From positions 558,001 through 622,000 of the forward strand of contig WWBZ02000040.1 of assembly GCA_011503125.2 (NCBI GenBank): a stretch of DNA of 64,000 nucleotides, in the 5' to 3' direction. Under the pieces are notes generated by a model. It had not been told where the DNA came from. It worked only from the letters and a program-made list of their open reading frames with translations, and did not search any database. Shown here piece after piece: positions 1-11,210 of this stretch; position 1 is the stretch's first letter; each line of letters opens with the position of its first letter. Both the position numbers and the translations under genes were made by a program. The stretch is from Botryosphaeria dothidea (taxonomy: Eukaryota > Ascomycota > Dothideomycetes > Botryosphaeriales > Botryosphaeriaceae).

Positions 1-1758
1 GCTACCCGTGAGGCGATGACTTTTTACCGTCAGACCATGCGAGGTCGGCGCTGGGCGGAGAGCCAGGCAGCTGCAGCTCACAACTCTTCCAATGTGATTG
101 GACTAGATGACGACGGAGATGACTCGACCACAGATTCCCGGGAGTAACAAGCGAAAAGCGCAGTCAGCCCACCAAAGGGTATGGAGACTGCCGTCTGGGC
201 GCCTGTTGTACCTCAGCTTGTGTACGAAAAAGTTGAAGCGCCCTTGTACGTTTTCAACGTTCGCAAGCGCAAGGAGTATGTCGCAGAAGCATGCAAGTAA
301 CTGGACATTGAAAAGGGAGGCTCGTCGCGGAGCAGCTCTGCTCAAGCGGCTACAACTCCAAATGGAGACTTTCTCTTCCATGGAGATCACCCGGCGCAAC
401 TTTGCCGGCATGGGTGCGGCAGGTCGTCCACGATTGCATCGTCGGATCGAGTTTGCGGAGTTACTTGAGAAGGACATGGAGAAAGTCAAGGAGCTTTGTC
501 GCTTGGTCAAACAGCGAGAAGAGAAGAAAGTGGCCGGACGTGCATATTTTGAAGTCGATCGTCGATACGGTTCTACTTTCCAATCTGTCCGGTCCTCTGG
601 CCGATTTTGGCAGAAGGCCCAAAAGTAAGCACATCCCCAATACTGCTCTTCTGCTGAATTAGAGCTAATCAGGTATTAGTCTCGATTCGAAGGTGTCTCT
701 CAAGGAAGGTCTAGATGCGATCGAAAGGAAGCTCGAAGAACGCCTTTACACATCAGTTTTCCACCTTTTCTGCTGACATGGGCGCGGTATTCCGTTCTGT
801 TGTGGGTCTGGATGAGATAACTGACGCTCATGAAGCCCCATGAACAACTGAATGAGGGAGGTGCCACGAACAGTGACCTTACCCAGAGCAGAAAGACAAG
901 AAGAACACTAGCAAAACGCATCATCAAGGCGATACACTCTGCTCTCGAGGAGGCCACCTTGAAGGAAGCTCAGATCGCCGGTAAGCAATATGGAAAGGAG
1001 CTGCGGGAGCTAGACGCCCTGTTCAGGAACAGTGTGCGCTCTAAGCCCAACTCAGCCCAAGCTTCCCAAACTGCTTGCGACAAAGGTAATGACGACGGGG
1101 CAGAACGACAAAATGTCTCGCAGGACGTAGAAATGTCTGAAGCTACGGAGTACCTTACGAACGGCAACGCAGAGACAAATGGCTTCGCCAATGGTGATAG
1201 CCCAATGAAGAACGAAGAAGCTGAAAAGAAATCTGGGGCTAGAGACGGACGAGCCCGACCATGAGGCAGACGACGCTGCCATAAGGTTACAACTGCAGCT
1301 CCCCGAAAGAGCCCGTGGAGTCAACTGTCGACAATACCGGTGCGGAGGGTCGTCAAGGAAGCATTTGGTACGGCGCCACCGCTATCCAATTCGGGTAGTA
1401 CGCATCCGTCCACCACCAAATCCTGACCCTTTGACGCCACCGCGTTCGGACGGAGAAATTCTCACCTTGTCGCGAGGCGGCGTACCTTGGTACCTGCAAA
1501 GCTTTGATCCACACGGGACGACCATTCATGATGAAGTCTGGTCGGGTCGCGAGGTCGTGCGAGGCATGAGCGAGGAGCTCAGTGAAATCGACGATGATGA
1601 GTTGGACGGCATGCTCGGAGACGAGGGAAATGGCCGACGCTCCAATCGACGGACAAGACGCGATGGATGCAGATGAAGGGACACTGCAGCGTACACAGCG
1701 GGCAAGAGCTCGGGCGCAACAGCGCAGGAAGGTGCAGAAGAGGACAAATTGGGGTTAG
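1..1758 (+). pseudogene. Nto1-like NuA3 histone acetyltransferase subunit, C-terminal part, frame-broken
   Basis: Peptide blocks in alternating frames match my recollection of fungal Nto1, the PHD-finger subunit of the NuA3 (Sas3) acetyltransferase. In order: RRWAESQAAAAH (near 50-80), APVVPQLVYEKVEA (199-240), FNVRKRKEYVAEACK then WTLKREARRGAALLKRL (260-350), METFSSMEITRRNFAGMG (363-416), DVHILKSIVDTV (about 538-573), LAKRIIKAIHSALEEA (911-956), and a C-terminal block with GGVPWYLQSFDPHGTTIHDE (about 1476-1535). The PHD region would lie left of the window. A probable intron runs about 624-679 (GTAAGC donor, CTAAT branch, TATTAG acceptor). The likely end is the TAG at 1756-1758. At least ten frame changes interrupt the gene, nearly all explained by one extra or missing base in a short run (near 130, 197, 299, 535, 574, 616, 761, 834, 1240, 1412, 1630). 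Annotated as pseudogene because no continuous reading frame exists; sequencing error is equally possible. Confidence 0.72.
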
Positions 1759-2507
1759 TGGCGCGCTTTACTATTGTTTGTTCGTGCTGGGCTTTTTCGT
1801 TGTGCGGGCGTTTTCGGGTAACGGCGGCGACGAGCTGTATACCATTTTTCGATTCCTGGTCTTAATCTTCGGGCACACGGGGCTGGCTTTCGTATGGGAT
1901 ATACGGGAGGGTTCTGGGCGCGCGGCGTCGAGGCATAATGCTCCGTATCGTAGTATATACCTATTTGCTTGTGGGCGGTGTTGTTGGCTCGGTGTTGATT
2001 AGCTAGAGCATGGACGCCTTGTACTTTTACCGCAATGGCTGCAGTGATTTTCGCCCACCAAGCGATTGGAACCGAGGCAAGCAAGACACGAGCAAGTGAG
2101 TGCAAATCGCGAGGCTGCACGTTTGCGAAAGCACTGCGGAAAGCCTGCCAGGCAAGAGCCAAGAGGCTGCGGCTCGCTGGCGGGCGTGTTCCTTGGTCGC
2201 GCCCCTTGACGCCGATAGGCCGCCTGGACTTTCTGTCAGCCTGCGCCCGTCACAGCGCGTTTGTTCGGCGTCGCGAAAGCCGGCCGCTACACTTCACTCC
2301 TTCACCTCAGCCTAGCAACGTGCCGTCTGCACCGACGCGCTTTCCTTTTACTTTTCTCTTCACTAGCCTTCACTGCGACGGTCCTTTTCAAGCCGATCGG
2401 AGCTGCTCACCCGGCCGCCGCTTTGTCGCAACCACCTCTTCCGCCGCCTGTTTTCAGCTGCACCCAGCCGCACTCGTCGCTCTACACCAACGACACTACT
2501 CTCCGCC
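1759..2507. other. Intergenic region upstream of the Tra2-like gene
   Basis: No gene is supported. The last 200 bases are rich in C and T, as expected for a fungal core promoter and leader before the start at 2508. Overlapping open frames here show no recognisable motif. Confidence 0.5.
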
Positions 2508-3594
2508 ATGTCCACCATGGATTACGAGGCCGAGCCGCGTCCGTATGACGGTAAGCCCGCTGTCTCACCACCGCGCTGCCCAGCTTCCGGCGATGACGCG
2601 CTGCTGACACGCCTGTGCAAACAGATGAGCCGCGCGACTACGAGCGCGACCGCAGCCGCTCTCCACGCAACGACCGCCGTGTCGATGAAGATGCCCGTGC
2701 CCGCAGTGCTTCTCCCGGTGCGCGCGACCGCATGGACGACCGGTACAGCAACCACCTGCGCCTCAATCCGCTGCAACACCCGCTGACAAAGCTCACGACA
2801 GCCCTGCGAATGAGCCCATGCGCGACCGCGATGACGAGTCCGTGAATCCGGGCTCCAACCTCTTCGTCACTGGCATCCACCCACGTCTCAGTGAGGAGGA
2901 GGTCACGCGCCTGTTCGAGAAGTATGGCGATGTCGAGAAGTGCAACATCATGCGCGACCCGCACACGAAGGAATCGCGTGGCTTTGGCTTCGTGAAGATG
3001 GTTACGCCTGACCAAGCCGATGCTGCCAAAGAAGGACTCCAAGGCGAGGTCATTGAAGGCCGCACTCTTAGCATTGAGAAGGCTCGTCGCTCGCGCCCCA
3101 GGACGCCCACCCCGGGCAAATACTACGGTCCGCCGAAGCGCGGTATGACTTACTCACACGGTATTCCCCGCTAAGATGCAATTTCAGATAAGCTAATTTG
3201 GGCAGAAGACTTCCGTGGCGGTCGTGGCGGTCGTTTCTATGGCGATCGCTACGACGACAGACGCGGTTACGGTGGCCGCCGTGGTGGCGACGACTACGGC
3301 CGCGGCCCTCGCTACGACTCCTACGACCGCGGCTACGAGCGGAACTACGATCGCGGATACTCTCGCCGTGACCGCGACTACGGTCCTCCCCGCGGCGTCG
3401 ACCGCTACGCTTCCGGCCGCGAGGCTTCCGGCCGTGAGGCTTCCGGCCGCGAGGACCGTTACCGCTACGGCTCGAGCCGCGACGATCGCTACGGCCGCGA
3501 TGGTGGCGCCTACAGTGGCCCGCCTGCCGATGAGCCGTATGGCGGTGGAAGGGCTTACGATGACCGTGGTGATGACTACTACTCTCGCTACTAA
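2508..3594 (+). CDS. Tra2-like SR/RRM splicing-factor protein, one frame slip in the linker
   Basis: Three exons are visible: 2508-2550, 2625-3142 and 3206-3594. Intron 1 has a GTAAGC donor and ACAG acceptor; intron 2 (63 nt) has GTATGA, a GCTAAT branch and GCAG. The N-terminus is an RS-type segment (RDRSRSPRN and similar). One RRM follows, with RNP2 (LFVTGI) and RNP1 (RGFGFVKM), then a short basic linker. Exon 3 encodes an Arg/Gly/Tyr/Asp-rich tail with RGGRGG and SGREASGRE repeats ending in YYSRY. The architecture matches fungal transformer-2-like proteins, which bind pre-mRNA and influence splice-site choice in the nucleus. Exon lengths sum to 950 nt, not a multiple of three. The reading frame changes near 2743 between the RS segment and the PAPQSAATPADK linker, so one base appears missing there. 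Start ATG follows a CCGCC context; a second ATG lies three codons on. Confidence 0.8.
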
Positions 3595-6023
3595 GTGCTC
3601 GACACTAATTCTCTCAGAACCCCCTCGCGAGTAACGGCAGAAGACTAGGGGTCCATCACATCCGACGTGATTTGCTCCTCCGAGAACAATTGCGTCTTCG
3701 AGATTGCTGCCTCATCTTCGTCCCTGTATTACTTGCTTCCTGGCTTTTGCACCTCCGAGTCTCCGATCACGATCGGGCTACGGCGAATTTCAGCGATATC
3801 TTCTGCGGGCGACGGATTCAAAAAAACAAAACGGCTTTTCACTCAATCTGCTGCTGGACGGGAGACCTCACCTAAGGCATAGGTATGACACGGCTTAGCG
3901 ATCTGCCTACGCCACATCTAAAGGTCTCGGCTTCCGGTAAATTTCGGTGGATTTCCTTTGACAGAGAACGGCTACGGATTCTTGCGGCAAACATGCTTTT
4001 AATCGAATTGGTGACGAAAAACTGGATCTCCTGGAGCAGCTCTTCTATCCGACTTCAGATCTCACTTTGTACTACTATGCCTTCCCATCACATTCGACAT
4101 CTGCGCTTGTCGACACGTTCCCTTTCAACACCGTGCGTGCAGCCACCATTGCAGAACCTGCCTGAATCGGCTACTTCGCTTGTCCACGTTCGACCTCCAT
4201 CAACTAAAAGTGCCCTACCGCCCATTTACATTTCTGTCTGGTGAGACGGGAGCGACACAATCCTCGTAGTAAACAGCAAAATCGCCTGAAAAAAAAACAT
4301 GCACGGTGCCGCCTTTCCGGTGTAATGAAAACGATGACGACTGCAAAACGAGCCCAGCCGTTCCGTGGCTGAGGCAGCTTGCCGTGAGGACAATCCACAA
4401 CACGCTCTGGATGGCGACGCAATCGTCGCGTCCAATTGTGAAGTTGTTGGCCCACACGGGTTGCTGCAGGGTCCCGACGTGTATTGGCAATGCACGCGGC
4501 TGCCCTGTACGGGGCCTACGGTGAGTTTTCGTTCCTCGCGGCCTTTCCAAGTCTCTCGAGCCTTCGCCTCTCTCTTGTCTTGAACCTTGAGAGTCTTCTT
4601 CTCTCGCCCTTGCGCACTCTTGCCAAGGCGTTACCCCTTTACTGGCTTCTTTGGCCAAGTGATACCTTTCATCCCTTGACTTGTTACCATCACAATTTCT
4701 TCGCATTGCTCTTCTACTTTCTTTCTCATTAAATTCGGGTCGTCACTGCCCTTGAAGTGGGCCATTGAGCGGTCCTGCCGCAACGGCCGGCTTTTTGCCG
4801 CATCGACGACGGCGATCTGACATCATCAGGCTGTCGCAAGCTTTGAGGCGCATTCTGAAGCTGCAAGGTATGCAATTCGCCCTTCATGCGCGAGCAGGAG
4901 ACATGAATCTCTGCGCGTTCCAGGGCGGCGGTTTCCAAGAAGGCAGCCAAGAGAAAGACGTCGACCTGAGAGTGTCGCATTGCTCCTCTGTCTGAAGATG
5001 ACGCGGACTTGAGGCACAATGATGTGAAATAACGAGACGCGAATAGACATCTGTCAGCAACGGAAGCGAATATGCCCACAGGTTGAAGTATATATTTAGA
5101 GCTCAGTAGAAAGCCCGAAGCTGCAAATAGTTTCTTGAGAAGAATGCGAGACAAGCCGATTGACAGTGGCACCATCTGACATGCAGTGATGAAAGAATCC
5201 AGACCTTGCGACACAGGCAGATGGCGCGTTGGGGGCAGCATGGTCCCGGGGCGGATTGGCGCTGGTGGTGCCGCTACTGCAGGCAGGCGATAGGCGTTGT
5301 GTTCCTGCTGTCAGCGACGGCGATCCTGGATTGCACAGAGGATGGGTTGGGGGAGCAAAAGGGTTCGTCGCGCGTCTGCCGTGGCGCAAAAGAAGGTCAA
5401 AAGACGTGTGGGTAGCAGCTGTGGGGGTTTTTGACTGACAGCTGTTTATACAAGGTGATGGCGTCGCAGGTCTGCGCAGCGGTTGTCGCGCGAACGGCCG
5501 ATCAGACAATCTTATCAAGTATAGAGCAGGCTGGCCGCGCAAGCACATCCACTCCGGGGCCAATTGATGGCCACGCTCGAAACAAGTCGTCCCGAATGAT
5601 CGCTAGTCAAAGCTTGAGTGCGGAGCCCTGCCTTGCGTTGCTGGGAAGCTCCGCAATCTCTGGGCAGGCCCCCCAGGCGCAATACGACCCTCCTCCCGCC
5701 GGCCTGACTCCGTCTTTAACTGCACGTCATCCACGAGCGCGCGCCTGCAACTGCCAGCCCGCTGAACGATGCTGCCCAGCACCTGAACCAGCCGCCAGGC
5801 CTGTGTTGTGTCGTAACCGTCCCGGTACGCGCCCTCCAAACATTCCATCTGCCCAGCCAGCGGACGCCGCGCAAGAGGGGTTGGCATCGACTGTTATGAC
5901 GAGACGCTGACCTTGCCCACCACGAAGACCGCATGTTGTCCTCTTAAAATACCTGTCGCCTGACTTTCCGTGTTCGTTTCCTCGAAACGCTCGCATCCGC
6001 ACCCTCCGGCGATTCCGCCCGTC
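3595..6023. other. Intergenic region, no supported gene
   Basis: About 2.4 kb between the Tra2-like gene and the DUF3431 gene. Open frames of up to about 170 codons occur on both strands but none shows a domain, a signal sequence with following structure, or convincing splice pairs. T-rich stretches at 4690-4740 could be a 3' end signal. I see nothing else in it. Confidence 0.4.
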
Positions 6024-7332
6024 ATGCCGTCGCTACGAAGCTTGCTTCCTCTTCTTGCCATCGCAACCGTTACGTTCTTCTCCTTTCTCTACTACAGCAC
6101 CAATGTGACGGAATCCTGGCGGGGACTGCCGCAAAAGATCGGTCTGGGAGAATCAATACCGGAGCCGTCACCGTCAACAGCTGCGTCAGCTTCTGGGCCA
6201 ACAAGCAGCCAGGGCCCCGCAAAGCCCAAGTCGACATGGAGTTCCATACCCAAATTTGAACCTGGAGTTGGCATGCCGGCAGATTACAATTTCAGCACGG
6301 TCTTGGTCATTCCACGAACAAGAGAGGAGGATGTAGACTGGATCGACGAGTTCCTGCCGGACTACCAGACGGCTATATATGTCGCCAACGACCGTTCTGC
6401 GCCACTACATCCCCCCAAAAACAAGGGTCACGAAGTTATGATCTACCTCAGTTGGATCATTGACAACTATGCCGATCTGCCTGACGTTGCCATCTTCATG
6501 CATGCACACAGGTACGCCTGGCACAACAGCGACATGTTGGATCTGGATGCCGTGCAGATGGTTCGTCGCCTGAATCCCAACCGTGTGCTTCGTGAAGGAT
6601 ACATGAACATGCGCTGCCATTGGGATCCAGGCTGCCCAGACTGGATGTAAGTCGCCAGCTCTCTTTCAAGACAGTCCACTTTAAATGCTAAAGTAGTACA
6701 GGCACCCCGGAGAAGTAGAGGATGACATCCAGAAGCATGAACAGAAGCTTTTGGCCAAGGCTTGGAGCGAGTTGTTCCCCTTGGACCCCATTCCCCAAGT
6801 GCTGGCCCAGCCTTGCTGCGCGCAGTTCGCCCTCAGCCGCGACCGCATCCGCGCCATTCCTCTGCAGCGGTTCGTGGCCTACCGCGACTGGCTCCTCCGC
6901 ACGCCTCTGGACGACTCGCTTTCGGGCCGCGTGTGGGAGTACATTTGGCAATACGTCTTCACCGGCTCCAACGTGTACTGTCCCGTCCAGCACGTTTGCA
7001 TGTGTGACGGCTTCGGCGTGTGCTTTGAAAATGAAGAGAATTACAAGGCGTGGACGGACCTGCGCTTCACGCAGCTTGGTTACGAGTTCGAGCTCAAGGA
7101 CTGGCACGACAAGGAAAAACTCGTACACCAGTCGATGGAGGATGGCACTTTCGACGAGCTCGCAGAAATCGATATCCCCGAGGTGGGCAGGGACCAGTGG
7201 CTGGAAGAGGAAATCGAACGCATCAAACAGGATTTGAAGCAGAGGCGAGATGCCGCCATCGAACGAGGTAATGACCCGAGGATCAGAGCGCAAGACTGCG
7301 GTAGGGAGTGGCATGAGGGTGACTGGTTCTGA
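6024..7332 (+). CDS. DUF3431 family type II membrane protein
   Basis: Two exons, 6024-6646 and 6702-7332, join across a 55-nt intron (GTAAGT donor, GCTAAAG branch region, ACAG acceptor) to give 417 aa. Residues about 3-24 form a hydrophobic signal anchor, followed by a Ser/Pro/Ala-rich stem, so the protein is probably a single-pass secretory-pathway protein with a lumenal domain. The conserved DUF3431 features are present: VLVIPRTREEDVDWI, then IYVANDRSAPLHPPKNKGHE, a long YLSWIIDNYADLPDVAIFMH block, and CHWDPGCPDW at the splice junction. The C-terminal half keeps CCAQFALSRDRI and a run of cysteines (CPVQHVCMCDGFGVCF). The biochemical function of the family is not known to me; a glycosyltransferase-like role is often suggested for its secondary structure, and that is inference. 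Start chosen at MPSLRS because the signal anchor begins there; an upstream in-frame ATG lies at 5970. Confidence 0.88.
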
Positions 7333-8422
7333 ACATTTGTTCGACTTCTTGAAGATAAACAGTAGGGACACACAAGGTTTTGGCGTTTTTACGGTCGGGC
7401 ATTGGGATTGTGTTTTGGGAGGGCAACTGATATCATGTACAAACATAGAGGCTGGACGACTTCCATCATGTTGTTGCATGGTGGTTCCGCATATACACAT
7501 TTGCTTGGCGCAGGAGGACAAGGCTTCTCTTTAGAGATACGTATGTGCAGCCTTCATGCATAGAGAATTTCAATACCATCATCAAATCGTATACTCGGGA
7601 AAAGCAGTGCAACCGGCTATGCTTTTGGGACAGGAGCAATCAATACGCGGACGCCAAGTTGCAGGAAGCAAGCCGCATAAAATGCCAACTTGACAAATTG
7701 TGAGCTTCTTGTTAATCTGATCGATCCTATTGTAAAGCGACTCGTGTTCACGGGGTGGATTTGACTACCCCAGCAATGTTGCAATAGTGCCTGGAAGCGT
7801 TGGTGAACGAGTTTTGTAGCGTTTCGCTCTGCATATTTGCGACCGGGTGGATTCTTCACCTGGCCACGTGGATATGAGCTCCCTGGTTCGCAGCGTTTCT
7901 GCCGTGCACCAAAGAGAATAGCGCAGCACTATTTATCGACAGCAGAGGGATGGAGGAATGAGCCTCAGGCCCAAACCAGGCTAGGGCCGCGCCTCAGACA
8001 CAAGTGAAGGGCGGAATGCATCACAGGCAAACGCGACAAACAAGAGGAGCCAAACACTCTGCCCGACCAGGAGAGCTGCTGCTCCAAGCTTTTCCCCCTC
8101 TCGTTCCCCGAGCTGTCCCCAAGCTCTCCCGTGGTGAGGATGATCCCGACGTCACGCCCAAACATCGACCCCCCGCCAATGGCCTCCTCCTCAAACGCCA
8201 TGTGGCCGAGCCGTGGTACTGATTTTCCTCCCTAGATTTTTCTGTTTTCCAATTTTCCTCGTCCAGATTGACAAACTTCACCACCAACTTCAGCCTCCAC
8301 CAGACCGCAAACAAAAAAAAAAACATCCAAGCGCGACCACGCTTGACCACACCGCGCGAAACAGCTCCTCCGCCGCAAGAAACGACCGACGCCAGCTCCC
8401 ATGGCCGCATAGCAGGCCCTCA
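7333..8422. other. Intergenic region upstream of the Gln-rich gene
   Basis: No gene supported. The stretch 8216-8340 is T/C-rich then A-rich with a run of ten or more A near 8312, typical of a fungal promoter and leader. Confidence 0.4.
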
Positions 8423-10462
8423 ATGAATCCGGGCGGTTTCTACGGCACCGCCGCCGCCGATCGCCGCAACAGCGCCTCCTCCAACGTGCCAACCACGACG
8501 TCCGCCGATGCAGCAGCAGCAGCGCCGGCGGCCCCCTCCGCGAACCAGGCATACCTCGACGGCATCATGCAGACATCAGCGGCAGGGGCAACAGCGTCCA
8601 TGTACGCGCCGACCGAAGGGCAAGCGCCGCCGCCACCGCAGCAGCAGCAGCAGTCACCCACAACCCTGGAGGGCAACATGGCCGAGCTGCTCGAGGCGGC
8701 CGCCAAGGCCACGACCGAGTCGCAGCGGCACGCCGCTGCCCAGCAACGATTGCTGCTCCAGCAGCAGCAGCAGAACGTCGGCGGCGGCGGCGGTGGTGGT
8801 GCAGGGGGCCTGCGTAAGGTGGCGCGGAATACGGATCTGAGGGGCACGGCGATGCAGGAGGAGGAGGAAAAGCAGGCTGCGGGCCAGAAGCGGAAGCGGG
8901 TAGGCACGCCGGATGACGGCGGGGGTGGTGATGGGGCAGGGGACGCCGAGGGGAGGGCGGGGAGCCAGAGCCCGAGGAAGCGTGCGAGGCAGACGCCGCA
9001 GGCGGACGTGCCGGAGGCGATGATGGGGGGCCACTACGGCTATCATCATCGTCAGCAGAGCCCGAGCGTGCAGCAGCAGGCTGCGTTTGGTGGCATCGCG
9101 GATGCGCAGGCCGTGGGCGTGCATTCGGCGGCGGCGTTGTTCAGGCGGCCGTCGGCGGGGAGCGCGGCGAAGAAGCATACCAGGCCGCCCATGTCGAAGC
9201 TGTTCGCATCGCTGCAGCTGACGCCCGAGAACTTCTTGCGGCTGCAGGCTGCGGCGAAGGCGTACATGTTGGACGAGGCACATCCGGAGCGGCAGAGCTG
9301 TGTGGGGAGCAGGGGGAAGGGAGACACGGACATGGTCAAGCTGCGGCTGTTCAACTGCTGTCGGGATTTCCTGAGTGACGGGATTGGAGAAGGATTCTTC
9401 GGGCCGGACGTGCCCCCGCCTACGGAGAATGAGGTGTTGGAAGGAGAGACCATGCCGGGGAGGAAGTGGGTATGGCCGAGGGATGGAAACAAGATCGTTA
9501 GCTTGGTGACGCCGTTGCTGCGGCGGATGGTGACGAATGAACGGCAGCGACAATATGCACAGGAGACGCGGAAGGGTACGGGAAAGAGGAAAGATGCAAC
9601 GACACGGGAGTCATCGCAAGACGCTTCCGCTGCCGCCGCAGCGCCTTCGACGCCTTTCGACGCTCATAGTTCGCCGCAGAATCCGGCAATAGATCCCTCT
9701 TTGAGCGCACCTCCGCCTCAAACACCCCCTCAAGACCAGCAGCAACAGCAGCAACAGCAGCAACCACGCGCAGGATATGAACCTCAGCCAACTCAGTACC
9801 CGCATTTTCTGCACACTCAGCCGCCGTCGTCAATCTACACTACCGCCCTGCCTTCGAACTATCGCTTCCACCACCAATCACCTCCCGATCAGAATGTCAT
9901 CCAGGTCCTCATCACGAAAAACAACACCAAGCTCCTCCCGCGGATCGACATGCCCTCCTGGCCCAGCACGCCGCACCACACTCTACCTTTGGGTGACTTA
10001 CGCAAGGCCATCGAAGAGGAGGTCAAGGGTTTGCTGAAGAGGGGGCTGGACTTGGGAATCAGGAGGAGGTCTATTCCAGCGGCGCCAGGGGGAGGGGCCC
10101 ATCGACGGCCGCGCAGTCAGGGCCAAGATGCCGGCAGCGTCTCTGCCGCCGCCGCCGCCAGCGGAAATGAAGACCAGGGCGATACTAAAATGACGGAAGG
10201 AGAGCAGGAGCAAAGACGAGACGCAACGAACGTCGAGCCCGGTGACGAGGATCACGGCGGACAATCTACCGCGCAGAAGCAGCAGCAGCAGGCCGCCCAG
10301 GATGAACCCAGCCTAGAAGGCATTACACTCGAGATTAGGGCGTTGACGGGCTGCGGCTTTGTTCTCATCACGAACGATGACGAGTGGCGCGCTGTCCTGA
10401 CGGAGACGGGTAAAGTGGCGTGGATGGAGGGTGTGTTGAAGGTCGTCGTTGAGGTTGTATGA
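8423..10462 (+). CDS. Conserved Gln/Ala-rich nuclear protein with possible C-terminal beta-grasp (PB1-like) fold
   Basis: A single exon of 679 aa. Residues 1-250 are low complexity: Ala runs, PPPPQQQQQ, a seven-residue Gly run, an acidic stretch and a probable nuclear localisation signal (QKRKRVG, about 155). A conserved block follows at about 254-325 (MSKLFASLQLTPENFLRLQAAAKAYMLD begins it, split here for description only by its key residues KLFASLQLTPENFL) and another at about 361-383 (VTPLLRRMVTNERQRQYAQE). These two blocks recur, as far as I recall, in uncharacterised Pezizomycotina proteins. A Gln-rich spacer follows. The C-terminus has VIQVLITKNNTKLL at about 489, an amphipathic helix (LGDLRKAIEEEVKGLL), a disordered insert, then EIRALTGCGFVLITNDDEWR and LKVVVEVV at the very end. 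That order resembles a PB1/ubiquitin-like fold with a long insert. The start follows from the absence of any nearer in-frame ATG. Likely a nuclear regulatory protein; function not established. Confidence 0.8.
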   Translation: MNPGGFYGTAAADRRNSASSNVPTTTSADAAAAAPAAPSANQAYLDGIMQTSAAGATASMYAPTEGQAPPPPQQQQQSPTTLEGNMAELLEAAAKATTESQRHAAAQQRLLLQQQQQNVGGGGGGGAGGLRKVARNTDLRGTAMQEEEEKQAAGQKRKRVGTPDDGGGGDGAGDAEGRAGSQSPRKRARQTPQADVPEAMMGGHYGYHHRQQSPSVQQQAAFGGIADAQAVGVHSAAALFRRPSAGSAAKKHTRPPMSKLFASLQLTPENFLRLQAAAKAYMLDEAHPERQSCVGSRGKGDTDMVKLRLFNCCRDFLSDGIGEGFFGPDVPPPTENEVLEGETMPGRKWVWPRDGNKIVSLVTPLLRRMVTNERQRQYAQETRKGTGKRKDATTRESSQDASAAAAAPSTPFDAHSSPQNPAIDPSLSAPPPQTPPQDQQQQQQQQQPRAGYEPQPTQYPHFLHTQPPSSIYTTALPSNYRFHHQSPPDQNVIQVLITKNNTKLLPRIDMPSWPSTPHHTLPLGDLRKAIEEEVKGLLKRGLDLGIRRRSIPAAPGGGAHRRPRSQGQDAGSVSAAAAASGNEDQGDTKMTEGEQEQRRDATNVEPGDEDHGGQSTAQKQQQQAAQDEPSLEGITLEIRALTGCGFVLITNDDEWRAVLTETGKVAWMEGVLKVVVEVV

Positions 10463-11210
10463 TGCATCCGTTCTCTTGTCTACGAGCACCGGCTATGAGG
10501 AGTTTAGGAGGGGTGTTCCTTTCGCTCGAGCCAGATGGCGCGAGTTTGTATTGCTGTCTGGTACTTCTACCATTCTCGCCTTGTTTTCTCAGGATGATGT
10601 ACTTTTCAAAAGCAAGGCGCTTGGGGGTTACAGAGATCGGAGACCAGAAAAGGGTTCTATTTGCCATTGGCGTTTATAACTATCACTGTGAGAATTATGA
10701 GTACCATGAAGATGGGATAATGACGTTGATGATTGCTCTGTATGTAGTACTTTTTGCTGTGCTAATGTGCGAAAGGATGGAGATTCTGAGCTGTGATATG
10801 TTACGCGAAAGGATAAGGGAAAGTAGAGAGCAAACTCATGTATCTATTTCTTGTCTGGAAGCGTGATATAAACAATCGAAAAGCGGACTGAATGGATATA
10901 CCACCTGCTACGCCGGTTTCATGAGATAGATGAGTCTACGAAATACAGAATGTTCAGAATGAAATACAAAGTATCATCTTCCCTGCCCGAGCACCCAAAA
11001 AAAGCAAATCCATTTCTGTGCCTCAACCAGCCACGCCAGAGAACACGCCTTCCTCTCGAGCAACCTCTCACTCCGTACATATGGTATCATCCAAGCCCAC
11101 TTATGCAGAATAGCCACCCATACAACCAGAACCCCACGACCTACATATTTGCGTTGCGCCCCTTAAATCAGCTTCTCTCTACCGGCCAATTGACCTCAGC
11201 ACAACTCCTC
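10463..11210. other. Intergenic region between convergent genes
   Basis: This is the shared 3' space of the Gln-rich gene (+) and the MFS gene (-). It is A/T-richer than the flanking coding DNA. No gene is supported. Confidence 0.5.

Noticed and set aside
2035..2607. 190-codon plus-strand open frame overlapping the Tra2-like start
   Set aside because: It reads the promoter, leader and first intron of the Tra2-like gene in another frame.
6688..7521. 277-codon minus-strand open frame
   Set aside because: It lies antisense to exon 2 of the DUF3431 gene, whose codon pattern opens the opposite strand; no independent motif.
8654..9553. 299-codon minus-strand open frame rich in Arg, His and Leu
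   Set aside because: Antisense shadow of the Gln-rich gene; its Leu runs are complements of CAG tracts.
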